Assembly: GCA_945910005.1 (NCBI GenBank)
Contig: OX246743.1
Span: 42,566,736 to 42,630,735 of the forward strand
Direction: 5' to 3'
Length of the DNA: 64,000 bases
From: Isoperla grammatica
Taxonomy: Eukaryota; Arthropoda; Insecta; Plecoptera; Perlodidae
Shown here: positions 50,631 through 62,599 of the stretch, piece by piece
How the letters are laid out: each line of letters begins with the position of its first letter
Numbering within the stretch: position 1 is the stretch's first letter
The notes under the pieces: generated by a model
Told to the model about the DNA's origin: nothing
The model's input: only the letters and a program-made list of their open reading frames with translations
Databases searched by the model: none
Position numbers and translations under genes: made by a program

Positions 50631-53038
50631 ATGGTTCAGAAGCTTCAAGTACCAATGGAAGTATCCACTGACACATTGCATAATGAGACTGAGAAGCAAT
50701 CAATGATTGAAAAAGCACGCACTATGCTGAGGCAAAACGTTATGTTACCTTCGACTTCATTCCGTGGCAATGAAATTGAAAGAAGTAAAATATTGGATTT
50801 AATAAAAAGAACAATCACCATAGGAGAGAGCAATTCAGCTCTTTTGATTGGCCCAAGAGGTTGCGGTAAAACTACTGTACGTTTCATTTGAACTTCTTAG
50901 TACATTTTCTTCACTTTTAAAATTAACTTTTAAGTCGTTCCACGGCAACTTTGTGGATGCTGATGTCACGATTAGTGTCATTGGCTAACCAAATGTCCTG
51001 TTTGAAAAAGCCACCCACTGATTGGCTCTGACTCGCCTATCTACAGTTATCTACGACATCAACATTCATAAGGTTGCTGGCTGTGGAACCACTGTATAAT
51101 ATAATGTGTGTTTTGTTTGAAAAATGTAATTGCAGGTTTTCACTTATTGATTATTGATGTATATTATTTAGGCAAAGACCTATTTAATTATTTTGTGTTC
51201 TTTCCTTAATAGCTAATCAACACTTCCTTGGCAGAGTTAAACCAGTCGGGTTTGGTGACTGATCGAGCATTGGTGGTAAAACTCAACGGATTAGTTCACA
51301 CAAATGGAAACCTCGCTCTGCGTGGAATTACAAGACAAATGGAGCTGGAGAATGTAGTAGGGGACCGAGTTTTTGGAACTTTTGCAGGTTTGTCAATAAT
51401 TTTTTTTTTTCACAAGCTGAGTTGGCGTATGAAGAGTGAAAACATACAAGAAGGAAACATTTAAGTTTCATAGTATCCTATGGCTCTTAACTTTGCATCT
51501 GTTTTTTCTGTTGTTACAGAAAATCTAATTTTCTTGCTGGAAAGTTTGAAGGCGGGTAATAGAGAGACTTCAAAAGCGGTTTTATTCTTTCTCGACGAGT
51601 TCGACTTGTTCTGCGATCATCATAACCAAACTCTGCTGTACAACTTGTTTGACGTCGCTCAGTCTGCTCAGGTACGAATATGTCTTTGATTTATTTGCCC
51701 GGGGGTTGCAGTTTTACAAATTCTACGTCCTCAGTTTTCAAAGCGTGGGTAACGTTGAGGATTTTTGTTTGGGACACCAACAAAATTTGTACTATTTTTA
51801 AAACCCATATTTTTTAAATACGGAATAATATTTGTTCTTTCGTCGAAGGCAAGTTGAAAAATGTATCATATAGGCCTACGCATGAGAAGTAATACTTGAT
51901 GTAAAATGTACGATTCATATCACCGTTCGTTTGAGGGAAGGGGGGGTTACAAGTGTTTGGACAGAAAGATTTCAACTTTTATAAGAATCGGAAGTGAGGG
52001 GTTTGTATTCATCGTCCGTTCTAATCACGATACGCTGTTTCTCTTCCAGGCTCCGATCTGCGTTGTGGGTTTGACCTGCCGCCTGGACGTCATCGAGTTG
52101 CTCGAGAAGAGAGTCAAGTCTCGGTTCTCCCATCGTCAGATCTTCTTGTTCCCTCCGGGCAACGACTTTCCTGCCCGATTGAAACTGTTCAAGCAGTTCC
52201 TGTCGCTGCCTGTCGGGCAGTCCGACAAGAGATTCAACACGTTTGCAATGCAGTGGAACAAAGACATAGATCTCCTCGCAAAGAACGTTGATGTCATAAA
52301 CGTCTTGCGTAGGTTGTACGATGTCGACATTAACGAGTGCACACTGCGGAGATTCTTGGTGAGAGTTTTGTGACAAATTATTACCTACCTGTATGTAGCG
52401 AAATTTGTAGCGGGGAGATGAAAAAACAGAATATATATCCTTATTTATTTGAAATTTACTCACCATTATGTGTGATACTACAATATTAAAGTCAAATCAA
52501 ATTGTGCTAAATTCAAATTGAACATGAGAACCATAATTTTGTGTTTAACCAGCGAGCAAATTGTAATTTCTATGTACTTTGCTTTCAGACCTTGATCGTC
52601 TCTCAGTTGGACCCTGTAGAACATCCGAAGCTTGAACCAAAAGATTTCGTAACAACCTACAACGAATCAACAAAAGACTCCAAAGTCTCAATCATGGAAA
52701 GTCTGTCTGTGCTAGAAATGTGCCTAATAATCGCAATGAAACATCACACAGACATTTTCGAAGGGCAGCCGTTCAATTTCGAAATGATCTTGTCACGATA
52801 CCTGAAGTTCTTGCAGCAGAATCCCAGCTCGTTTAGCACGTCGAGACCCGTGATTATGAAGGCGTACGAGCACTTGGCGAGCCTCGAGTTAATCGCACCG
52901 CTAGGGGGTGTGTCAGCACAGAAGGAATATCAGCTGTACGATTTGCTGGCTTTACCGCACCAGATTACGGACGCAGTCAAGGGCTACGTTCACTTGCCTA
53001 CTGAAGTACAGCAGTGGGCCAAGAGCTGTTACCAATAA
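50631..53038 (+). CDS. ORC4: Origin recognition complex subunit 4 (ORC4), 5 coding exons
   Basis: Coding exons: 50631-50876, 51213-51387, 51520-51671, 52050-52358 and 52589-53038. They total 1332 bp, or 443 residues (human ORC4 has 436), with phases 0, 1, 0 and 0 at the junctions and GT-AG introns. Exon 1 opens six bases after an acceptor, so a 5' UTR exon lies upstream. Residues about 68-82 hold the Walker A loop (GPRGCGKTT). Exon 3 holds Walker B (FFLDEFDLF), followed by [12 protein letters not shown]. Exon 4 starts with the sensor and arginine-rich part ([25 protein letters not shown] in two blocks). The last exon is the C-terminal winged-helix region (YLKFLQQNP...[12 protein letters not shown]). 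ORC4 is an AAA+ subunit of the six-protein complex that marks replication origins and loads MCM helicase in the nucleus. The reading frame looks intact. Confidence 0.97.
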
Positions 53039-53148
53039 GATTCGTATTCTTCTGTTAGCGGCCAGACTGCGATAAAACCGTCGTAAACATTGCCATCGAT
53101 ATTAAAAACAAGCTTAAATACATTAAGGAAGATAGGCTAACAATGTTA

Positions 53149-53154
53149 AATAAA
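53149..53154 (+). promoter_or_regulatory. Poly(A) signal of ORC4
   Basis: Canonical AATAAA 110 bases after the ORC4 stop codon. Confidence 0.6.
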
Positions 53155-53259
53155 CATGATAATCATATGGATATGTTTGTCAGTGAGCAAGACCCTAGAG
53201 GCCATAGATAAAAATAAATGTTACGAGGTTTACCATGTATTCCTGTATTTGCTATTCAG

Positions 53260-53833
53260 TAGGGATGACATCGGGTAATAAAATTAGGAACCGGTTCCAG
53301 CTCTCATATTACCCGGGTACCCGGATCCAGAAAACGTATTTTTCGATGTGTAGGCTTGATTTGAAGGTCGTCGCTAGGCCTTGTGAAGGGCGCGGGGCGC
53401 GAAGACGAGGGACGAATGACATGCATGCCGCCTGCTAGAATAGCCCCTTGGAATACGCCTGCAGTAATCACGTCGAGTAAAAAAAACATTTCGCAATACA
53501 CAACTGAAGCACGTACATAAAACATGCTTTTTCAAGTTAAATAAATTGTAATAGAACAAGTGTTAGCCAGAATGTTCACCAGAATGTTAAACAATGAACA
53601 AACAGTAACGAATGCAAGTCTGTTCACGTCTGTCTGTTCCCCGCCGGGTCACGTGTTGTGGAAGGGTAGGCTCGCGCCGTACCTGCTGGCTCCATCGAAA
53701 TCAACCGCAGCAATACTGGCGCGTAAATATAGTCTAGAAACGTACTAATAAATTACCCGGACCCGAAAAACGGCTCCGGGTAATACTTTGGAGCCGGGTA
53801 CCCGGGTTACCCGGGTACCCGATGTCATCCCTA
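53260..53833. mobile_element. hAT-like MITE, 574 bp, with perfect 8-bp target duplication
   Basis: The ends TAGGGATGACATCGGGTA are identical over 18 bases in inverted orientation (53260-53277 and 53816-53833). The octamer CTATTCAG flanks both sides (53252-53259 and 53834-53841). An 8-bp duplication is the hallmark of hAT insertion. CCCGGGTA words recur inside both ends. There is no transposase frame. The termini resemble those of the element at 49690-50386. Confidence 0.92.
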
Positions 53834-53841
53834 CTATTCAG

Positions 53842-55780
53842 TGTCATTATTGAATTGTAGTACCGTATTCGTATTGTGCCTTTGAGTCACTGCATCGACT
53901 TTTCTAAGTATAAAATATAAATGAGTAGTGTGGCACCAGAAACTGTTTATTTTGTTTTGTTTACATTGTTCAACAAAAATGCTAAAATGTAATTTGCAAT
54001 AAGGTACTTTTTATTAATTTATGAGTTTATTTTATTATGCCTGGCAACCATTGATTAAATAAATTACAGCAATAAAGTCAAACTTAATGACCATTTGTTC
54101 AATGTATTTAATTTGCTTGTACTTCCTTAAATTAACTTAATATTTGCAAATCTACATATAATGTGTGATAAATTATTGCTTCTGCATTACACTACAAATC
54201 AATAAAATGTTTAAAACAATGACCATGTGATAAATTTGTGTTGTAAATAAAATTGAAATTAATTTTGATAATACATTTGCATTAATTAATTGTATGTCTA
54301 CCTACTGCTGTACTATTGATGAAAACTATAATATTGGTTCATTGCAGCATTTACTAGGCTAGCTGTGATTGACAGAGCTCAGCATGTCAAGACATTAACT
54401 AAGAATATAATTGAAACTAAGAAAATGAATGAACATGTTCATTCATTTTCTAAGCTTCAATTATCTCAGCCACCTTGGCCTTCCTATAATGCCAAATACA
54501 CCAATTAAATAAATTAATTGAAATTTAATTAAATAAGAATGTATTGTTACTCAAAGCGACCTATCTACTTTCTCAGGTAAGCTGTTGTCCTTCTGTACCT
54601 TTTCTCTCACTAGAACATGTTTATCTTGTTCTGAGTTCCAATTAACTCAGCCACTTTGGCCTCTCCAAGTATACACTAAAAGTAAAAACATAGGTGTACA
54701 TAATTTTAAATAATTCATACATAGGCTTTGCAGTCTCACAGGTTATATTTTTACATATTTTAAAAATCACATAGTTTTTCATAAGTGAGCTATTTTTGGA
54801 AGCTCTAAACTAAAGCTGTTCTTGCAAAAATAAACATAGAAAATAGGTAATTCCCTATCTACTATCACCAGGGCTACACCCTTAAGAGCACCTATGTTGA
54901 ATGGGTACATATCTCTTTAATTTAACCTCTCAAAATCAGGGGGGGGGCAAGCCCATTGACATTATTTTTTAAGTTTGGGTTCTTTGGGTTTAGTAAAAAC
55001 TAAAAATACTGGTTTGTGGGTTCGCTAGCGTATTTTACTTATTCTATTTCTAGGCTGTTATAAAATTACAATAGATTGTGATTTACAAACTTACATTACT
55101 TCTGTATACCCATCCATCCATGGCAAATTGCTTAGAAACTTGACACACAGTTCATCAACAGTATGTTTAGATAGGAACATTTATGAAAGGTCACGTTATT
55201 TTTTAATACTTTTTAGTAACACGCTATTATCATAACCGACAACTTTTTTCGGTGTCAGTTACATTTTTAAGCAAACTAACGCGTAAGTTTCGTTTCTTTG
55301 AAAATTCTTTTCGAGTGAAAGACGCTGTGATTGGGCTCTGCAAAAGACGAGTGGTGTTTGTTGTATTTTGTATTCTTCCAACTGAATTCTCTCTCATCAC
55401 TTTGTCGTTTCTGTCTCCGTTCTCCTAATTTCTGTAACAAAACATTTCACTTGTGAGACATTTCTAAGCTCCTTTTCTTTACTTGGTGCCCCGTCTGGGC
55501 CCAGGGTATACATCTGTCAATCGTAAGAGGCCCCTTTCTCTATTTTCCTAACACTCCGTTGAATACTAGTTCTCCTACTCGTCCCTTTCCTCCAATCCAC
55601 CCCCCCCCCTTCTACGTCATATGACCTAGTTGTCGCCAGTCGTTAAAAAACAAATAATAATAATAATCTTTACTTGGTATCTTCCTAATAAATCACTCTG
55701 AAAGTTGAAAATTAATTCACAGTTCCGTAAAAAAAATTGGTAAATTAACTTTTAATAAGTTTCTCACCTTACACTGTTCA
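53842..55780. other. Intergenic region between ORC4 and AMT
   Basis: AT-rich with no exon. It contains the palindrome at 54409-54462, a dispersed repeat near 54577-54662 related to one at 46.05 kb, a G9 run near 54939 and a C10 run at 55600-55609. Confidence 0.5.
54409..54462. repeat. 54-base inverted repeat with a 30-base perfect core
   Basis: GAAAATGAATGAACAT and its reverse complement overlap at 54421-54450 to form a perfect 30-base palindrome. The flanks AATTGAAACTAA and TAAGCTTCAATT extend pairing with two mismatches. Confidence 0.9.
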
Positions 55781-58700
55781 TCAGTCCATCCATGCGTATT
55801 GTGGAGAGTAATCCTCGTAGAAATCGTTGGCAACGGTGATAGTTGGATTGACAACCGATTTCCGTTTCTTGTGTGATCTCTTGTTTTGGTGGGGTGGTAA
55901 AATGATGTGGTGTATTTTGTTGTTGATATACTTGTGTAAATAGGAATCGTGACCTGTGAAAAATAGAAATACACATTTTATTAGTATGTTTAGCTTCTCG
56001 TGGCTCATACTTAAGAGTTAAGTAAGAGTCATACTTAAGAGTTACTGCAAGATTTGTTATTGACTCATGAGTGCCAACGTTAGTAATGTCAGTATCGTGA
56101 TCAGGATCGGGATCGCTTCGTTCATTTTCCAATTCAATACATTACGACAAAACAAAAAGATCTAGTTGTGAACATCGTAAGAATCGTGTAAATTAACTCT
56201 CCCGATTTCCGGATAACGATTACGATCACGATGCCGACAATTGTGTTTCGGGCACCTAAACTACCAACACTGACCACAATTCACAAGAACTTCCACCCCT
56301 AACCTACTTAGGGCCGGTCTTACAATGTCCCAAGGTCCACTAGATCGCTTGTAGCGCTGCGCGCGCGCGAAGTAAGGTCATCTAACCTATTTCCATAATG
56401 TTAAAAATCCCATGTTATTCAAATGGGAGAATCATTCAGAAAAACAAATTAATTGATCTGTCAAAACAAATTATGAGCCAAAAGACGAAATAACAATCGG
56501 TAATGAGATTTGGTCTTCACATTCTATATATATATATATATATATTTGTTTTAATACTTTACGCGTAAGTTCAGATTATTGGTGAGGATTATTTAAATAA
56601 TAATGCGATTTTTGTAGTTGGATCCAAAATGGCGATTTTGGATCTCATTCAATGACCTTACTTTGCGCTTCGCAATTACTCCGCTAGGAGTAAATCCAGT
56701 AGACCTTGACAATGTCCTAATAAGAAAGTTATTTGTAGCAGGCTAATTAGAGGATTTCAAGGATTTTGATTGGTGGTTGTCATGGAGAAAACAAGCTATT
56801 CGACGAATAAGTAGTTACTGTTACTGGGACATTGTAAGACTGGACCTTATTCACTTTACGTCTGTATCTTGACTCTGTGTATGAGTGAGACATGTATTTA
56901 CCGGGGTTCTCGCCAATGTGCGGCAAGTTACACAAGTACTCCTCGTCAGGGAAGGGTCTCAACGCGGACACTGCACGACTCACTCCGCAGCCTCTGTGAC
57001 GTATCATGTGCTCGACAAAGTCTGCGCCCATTAGTTCCTCGTGAGCCTCCATTCGGATCGGTACAATCTTGTTCACAAACTGGAAATGACAAGAGTGCTA
57101 AACTCAACATTCTCAGTACATACCCTAATATGATAAATAGGCTATACTAGTATGGCAAATATGATCTTTGTAACTAGTAATTACTATAGGCCTACTCTAA
57201 GGAAAAACTAAGGACTTCTGAATTAGAGATAACAATAAAATACATAGATAATGACCAATGATAAGAACATCATTTGTAGAGATATTGCTTTAAAAAATAT
57301 ATTTTGAAGCTACAGTAGCCCTTATACATGCTTTTATTTTATGCTATTTAACAATGCACTAAAAATCAGAAAATAAATGTTTCCAGTTCTCTGTTTATTC
57401 AAGAAATCCATGCACTATTGTTTCATTGAATACCGCTATTAATTAGTTGTAATTAGCAAAAATTTAAATTATCATAATAGACACACAACTTATCAAACTA
57501 AAGGTATCTCACCAAACTGATCTTATATTTAGCATTGATAGCTTTGACAACAAAGCACATAAGTATAGTATTGTTTATACTGTAATGATTTCTATGTGTT
57601 AATTCCCTACTTCATGGTATTAGTTGGACTTGGATGTTTAGGACTCACCCAAAGTATGGAGCCAGTGCATGTGAAGCCCCATGTAAACAGGACGACGCAA
57701 GTCAACGCCTGCACTCCGAGCAAGTAGAACCCACCGCCTGCATCAGCAACAAGACAGAAACATCACTAGTGATCACTAGTTACCCAACAGTTACTTTACA
57801 CACAGTTACAACACACAGTTAAAGTTACTAAACTACTTGTTTATTGGGATGGGAGTGGGTGCTAATAGAGTTATTTCCAATATGAATAGTTATATTGAGT
57901 TTAGAACCAGACTCATAGTAGTCTATAATAATAATATTATGTTAGAGGGGAAGAGAAAGATTGTGTTCTGCAGTGAGAAATAATTAGAAGATTTAAACTT
58001 TTGAACAGAAATTCTTCTTTTGCGCTTCCTTTTTCCAGAACTTTGCAGAGATACTGTGTTATAGTAAGTTACTATTAGTTCTAAGAATGTACATAATGCA
58101 CATAACTGAGTTTGATTGATTAATGTATACTAATTTATTTAATTAAAGTGCACTGTGCATATGTTTCGAAGAGATTTGCACCCTTATGGCTACAGTGGAG
58201 TATTTTCAGGATCTTTAGTGCAACAAGTTGTGCAAATATTAGTTTCAATGAATCCCGTACCTTTGAGTAATCCACTTCGCCCCTTGGTCGTGTCCAGCTG
58301 GTAAGGGACCTCGGCAAACAGACCCACGACAAGAACACCCCAGATGCCGCACATGCCTGTTGACAGTACAACAATGCATTGAAACATGAGTATAATACAC
58401 ATACACTTGGTTTCTTTAAGAAGGGCCGATATTATAAGCAGCTAATAAGAAAGTTATTAACTATAAAAACTTGTTTTTACCATGGCAACCACTAATCCAT
58501 CTAATAGCTTATTAATTCCTTATGAGCTATCACAATACCGACCCTGGATACCCATTTAACACTAGTGGCTGCCTTGGGATCCATTTCTAATTGCATTTTA
58601 CAGCTAAACCGTGCATCGTAGAGTGAAACGGGGCTTATTCTGGCATCACACGGGCACCCTCACTACTCCCATAACTTACAACACAAGTGGTTGCCTTGGG

Positions 58701-60955
58701 ATCAATCTTTAAACGCATTTTACAGCTAAACCGTGCATCGTAGAGTGAAACGGGGCATATTCTGGCATCACACAGACACCCTCGCTAGAAAACCATTCAA
58801 CACTAGTGGCTGCCTTGGGATCCATCTTTAATTGCATTTTACAGCTAAACCGTGCATCGTAGAGCCAAACGGGGCTTATTCTGGCATCACACAGACACCC
58901 TCACTAGACTCCCATACAACACAAGTGGCTGCTCTGGGATCACTTTTTTATTGCATTTTACAGCTAAATCGTGCATCGTAGAGAGAAACGGGGCTTCCTC
59001 ACTGGACTCCCATACAACACGTACAAGTGGCTGCCTTGGGATCCATTTTTAATTGCATTTTACAGCTATACCGTGCATCGTAGAGTGAAACGGGGCTTAT
59101 TCTGGCATCACACAGACACCCTCACAAGACTCCTATACAACACAAGTGGCTGCCTTGGGATTAATCTTTAACTGCATTTTACAGCTAAACCGTGCATCGT
59201 AGAGGGGAACGGGGATTATTCTGGCATCACACGGGCACCCTCACTAGACTCCCATACAACACAAGTGTCTGCCTTGGGATCAATCTTTAAATGCATTTTA
59301 CAGCTAAACCGTGCATCGTGGAGGGAAACGGGGCTTATTCTGGCATCACACAGACACCCTCAATTGACTCCCATACAACACTAGTGGCTGCCTTGGGATT
59401 AATCTTTAACTGCATTTTACAGCTAAACCGTGCATCGTAGAGGGGAACGGGGATTATTCTGGCATCACACGGGCACCCTCACTAGACTCCCATACAACAC
59501 AAGTGTCTGCCTTGGGATCAATCTTTAAATGCATTTTACAGCTAAACCGTGCATCGTGGAGGGAAACGGGGCTTATTCTGGCATCACACAGACACCCTCA
59601 ATTGACTCCCATACAACACTAGTGGCTGCCTTGCGATCCATATTTAATTGCATTTTACAGCTAAACCGTGCATCGTAGAGGGGAACGGGGCTTATTCTGG
59701 CATCAAATGGGCACCCTCACTAGACTCCCATACAACACAAGTGGCTGCCTTGGGATCAATCTTTAATTGCATTTTACAGCTAAACCGTGCATCGTGGAGG
59801 GAAACGGGGCTTATTCTGGCATCACACAGACACCCTCAACAGACTCCCATACAACACTAGGGGCTGCCTTGGGATCAATCTTTAAACGCATTTTACAGCT
59901 AAACCGTACATCGTAGAGGGAAACGGGGTTTATTCTGGCATCACACAGACACCCTCAATAGACTTCCATACAACACTAGTGGCTGCCTTGGGATCAATCT
60001 GTAACTGCATTTTACAGCTAAACCGTACTTCGTAGAGGGAAACGGGGCTTATTCTGGCATCACACATACACCCTCACTAGACTCCCATACAACACTAGTG
60101 ACTGCCTTGGGATCAATCTGTAACTGCATTTTACAGCTAAACCGTACTTCGTAGAGGGAAACGGGGCTTATTCTGGCATCACACATACACCCTCACTAGA
60201 CTCCCATACAACACTAGTGGCTGCCTTGGGATCAATCTTTGATTGCATTTTACAGCTAAACCGTGCATCATAGAGGGAAACGGGGCTTATTCTGACATCA
60301 CACAGGCACCCTCACTAGACTCCCATACAACACAAGTGGCTGTCTTGGGATCCATTTTTAATTGCATTTTACAGCTAAACCGTGCATCGTAGAGCGAAAC
60401 GGGGCTTATTCTGGCATCACACAGGCACCCTCACTAGACTACCATACAACACAAGTGGCTGTCTTGGGATCCATTTTTAAGTGCATTTTACAGCTAAACC
60501 GTGCATCGTAGAGCGAAACGGGGCTTATTCTGGCATCACACAGACACCCTCACTAGACTCCCATACAACACTAGTGGCTGCCTTGGGATCAATCTTTAAC
60601 TGCATTTTACAGCTATACCGTGCATCGTAGAGGGAAACGGGGCATGAGACGTAAAGCCGATGGTCCCCTTAGTACTTTTCGACATGAGTAGGCTAGGTGC
60701 CGGTACCAGGTTTCCCCTCCTCCCTTCCTCATTATCATTCACCAATCACCCCTCATCGCTTAAGAGGGTATTGTGCCCTACACTGGTCTTAATTACAATA
60801 AAATGAAATAAATAAATACTTACCGTGTACTGAAGAAGCGCCCACCGGATCGTCGATGCCGAACTTGTCAAAGACCGGCATCATCAGAACAGCGATCAAT
60901 GCTCCGGTTACACCGATCAGGATCGCTTCGTAAGCTCGGAACAGGAAACACCCGG
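55781..60955 (-). CDS. AMT: Ammonium transporter (AMT family), C-terminal half, 5 exons, 5' end outside window
   Basis: Minus-strand exons: 60955-60824, 58356-58261, 57737-57649, 57079-56902 and 55953-55781. They give 221 residues plus stop, with all phases consistent. The first exon seen starts inside a codon (GCFLFRAYEAILIG), so the N-terminal half is to the right and was not found up to 64000. The helix ending in GIDDPVGASSVHG-MCG carries the conserved Asp pair and the pore histidine (the second of the twin His in AmtB numbering, about H318). GIWGVLVVGLFAEVP and GGGFYLLGVQALTCVVLFTWGFT are further membrane helices. PIRMEAHEELMGADFVEHM is the conserved C-terminal regulatory segment, and a Lys/Arg/His-rich tail ends QYAWMD. 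The protein is a trimeric plasma-membrane channel for ammonium. It resembles AMT more than Rh glycoproteins. Two introns carry large repeats. Confidence 0.93.
56311..56846. mobile_element. Harbinger-like MITE in an AMT intron, interrupted by a second element
   Basis: The terminal inverted repeats are GGGCCGGTCTTACAATGTCC (left) and, in reverse complement, GGTCCAGTCTTACAATGTCC (right). TTA flanks both sides (56308-56310 and 56847-56849), a three-base duplication typical of PIF/Harbinger. The family is shared with 37512-37663, which shows the uninterrupted form of about 152 bp. Here the extra length is the nested element at 56331-56708. Confidence 0.85.
56331..56708. mobile_element. Mutator-type non-autonomous element with 9-bp target duplication
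   Basis: The left end CAAGGTCCACTAGAT and the right end (reverse complement CAAGGTCTACTGGAT) form terminal inverted repeats. AAGTAAGGTCAT is a second shared block further in. ACAATGTCC is duplicated exactly at 56322-56330 and 56709-56717, and it is present once in the empty site of the host MITE family. A 9-bp duplication is characteristic of the Mutator superfamily. The element is 378 bp with no coding capacity. Confidence 0.9.
58540..60645. repeat. 119-bp satellite inside an AMT intron, about 17-18 units
   Basis: Units of about 119 bp carry GCATTTTACAGCTAAACCGT, GCATCGTAGAG, AACGGGGCTTATTCTGGCAT, CACCCTCACTAGACTCCCAT and AGTGGCTGCCTTGGGATC. GCATTTTACAG occurs at 59174, 59293 and 59412, giving the period. 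A few units near 58900-59060 are shortened. The array lies wholly between AMT exons at 58356 and 60824. Confidence 0.96.
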
Positions 60956-61139
60956 CTGTAAGCAGACAAGCATTCATTGCAGACTAAATGTAGGGGTATA
61001 GGAAATATTCTTTGATTACTTGAACCTTTTTTGAAGTTGTATTTGACATTTGTGATGTGTAGATAGATTATACAACACGTTTATATTGCATAGGCCTACT
61101 TATTGCATGGGTAGTGTATACCCAGTTAACTGAAAATGG

Positions 61140-61345
61140 AAAGTTTTGAGCAATCCCCGTCGGGTCCGGTAGCTCTGCCTGTCGTAAGAGGGAACTAAAA
61201 GGTATAGATAGATTGTTCAATGCGTTTATTTCGCATATAGGCCTACTTATTGTCTTTTATACTTAAATACAAATGGAATGATTTGAGCAATCCCCGTCGG
61301 GTCCGCTAGCTCTGCCTGTCGTAAGAGGGAACTAAAAGGCCGACG
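61140..61345. repeat. Two-copy direct repeat
   Basis: GAGCAATCCCCGTCGGGTCC and AGCTCTGCCTGTCGTAAGAG with GGAACTAAAAGG occur at about 61148-61202 and 61283-61340. A decayed relative (CCCCGTCTGGGCCC, CAATCGTAAGAGG) is near 55488-55530. Confidence 0.85.
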
Positions 61346-61561
61346 TCACATGACCTAGCTGTCGAGTAGGCCTACGTCGTAAAATAAATAATAAAATAAT
61401 ATTTTGGGCATCAGAATGCAGCCGATCACGCATTGGTGGAGGTACCAGGTCCTGTAGAACCTGTATCGGTATAACCGAGTCACAGTTACCACACTGTTTA
61501 ACTCCCGCAGTGCCAACTTCGATATTTTAGACTCGTAACAGTAATACCACACTCTAACAAC

Positions 61562-61862
61562 AGATGACTAAAATTTAGTCACGAAGACACCGTTTTAGAC
61601 ACCAATTTAGTCATCTTTGTGTGCAGTGTTTAAATTTTAGTCACTTGAAGTAAAAATTAGACACCAAATTTATATTTTAAACACTCTTTTAGCAAACAGT
61701 CAGTTTTTAGTGTCTAAAAGAGTGACTATTTTAAAGTGACTAATTTGGTTAAACCAAAAGCGTCTAATTTTAGTCATATTTATATTTAAGAACGAAATTA
61801 GACACTTGACCGTCAAAATAGACGTTTTACTTTAGTCACAGCTTTAGTCATTTAGTCGCATC
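61562..61862. repeat. Dense cluster of TTTAGTCA/TGACTAAA and TAGACAC words
   Basis: In about 300 bp the word TTTAGTC(A) or its complement appears about nine times in both orientations, interspersed with TAGACAC or GTGTCTA. Palindromes such as GACTAAAATTTAGTC arise. It could be a fold-back element or a cluster of AP-1-like sites (TGACTAA). Confidence 0.75.
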
Positions 61863-62398
61863 CAGCATTGCTGAAGTTTATCGATGTGTCAACGTTGATT
61901 TGTGAAGGTAGTAATTATATAATTTTATTTGATATTTTTTAAATCTACCAACTTTATGGTTTTTGATGTGTTTTATTTATTAAATTTTAAGAAATGGAAT
62001 AATATAAAATAAAAATAAATAGCACCTTCTTCAAATTGGAAATATTAAAATAAAACATCAAAAAACATAAAGCTCGTCATCTACAAATCCGTGCATAGCA
62101 GTAGCCAAAACAACATAATATTTAAACTGGTTTAAAAATTAAAACACAACATACCACAACACAACATAACAACATAATATTTAAACTGGTTTAAAAAATA
62201 AAACATAATTACGAAATATTTATAACAGGTAACATAAACAGTGACTTTTGTAAGAATTGTATTAAAAAAATATAAAGCAGGTAGATTTAAGAGAGACCTA
62301 TAGTTTTGAAGAAGCATAATTAATGCATAGTATGCACATTATATATAAGCCGCATCCTCTTCTTTCCATCAACCAAAACGTCTTTAATCTTTGCAAAT
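61863..62398. other. AT-rich stretch, no gene seen
   Basis: Contains a short duplicated segment ACAACATAATATTTAAACTGGTTTAAA (about 62108-62135 and 62168-62195). No exon is supported. It is probably within the first AMT intron or its upstream flank. Confidence 0.4.
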
Positions 62399-62561
62399 TT
62401 GAACATGATCTTTGAATACGCGCGCGTATCAAAGCGGCAGACGGAAACGGAAGTGTTCAGTGGTAGTGCGAACTGCGTCACTAGTCTCCGCTGTGTCGCG
62501 GAGTGCGTAGTTGACCCCATGCCTGCATCGAGATCTAACCGTCGATGGCCTGATATTTCGG
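62399..62561 (+). other. Possible first exon or promoter of an unidentified plus-strand gene
   Basis: A locally CpG-rich segment (GCGCGCG, TCGCGGAG) in AT-rich DNA ends in a strong donor (TTTCG before GTAAGTAC). A short frame from ATG at 62519 gives MPASRSNRRWPDIS up to the donor. I recognise no family, and no second exon was found. It may equally be a regulatory patch. Confidence 0.25.
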
Positions 62562-62599
62562 TAAGTACAACGTTTAGTTATTGTTAATATAATAATAAT

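Noticed and set aside
51972..52466. 164-residue minus-strand frame
   Set aside because: Antisense shadow of ORC4 exon 4.
55764..56132. 122-residue minus-strand frame
   Set aside because: It is a shadow of the last AMT exon and its upstream intron; the true frame is the one ending QYAWMD at 55781.
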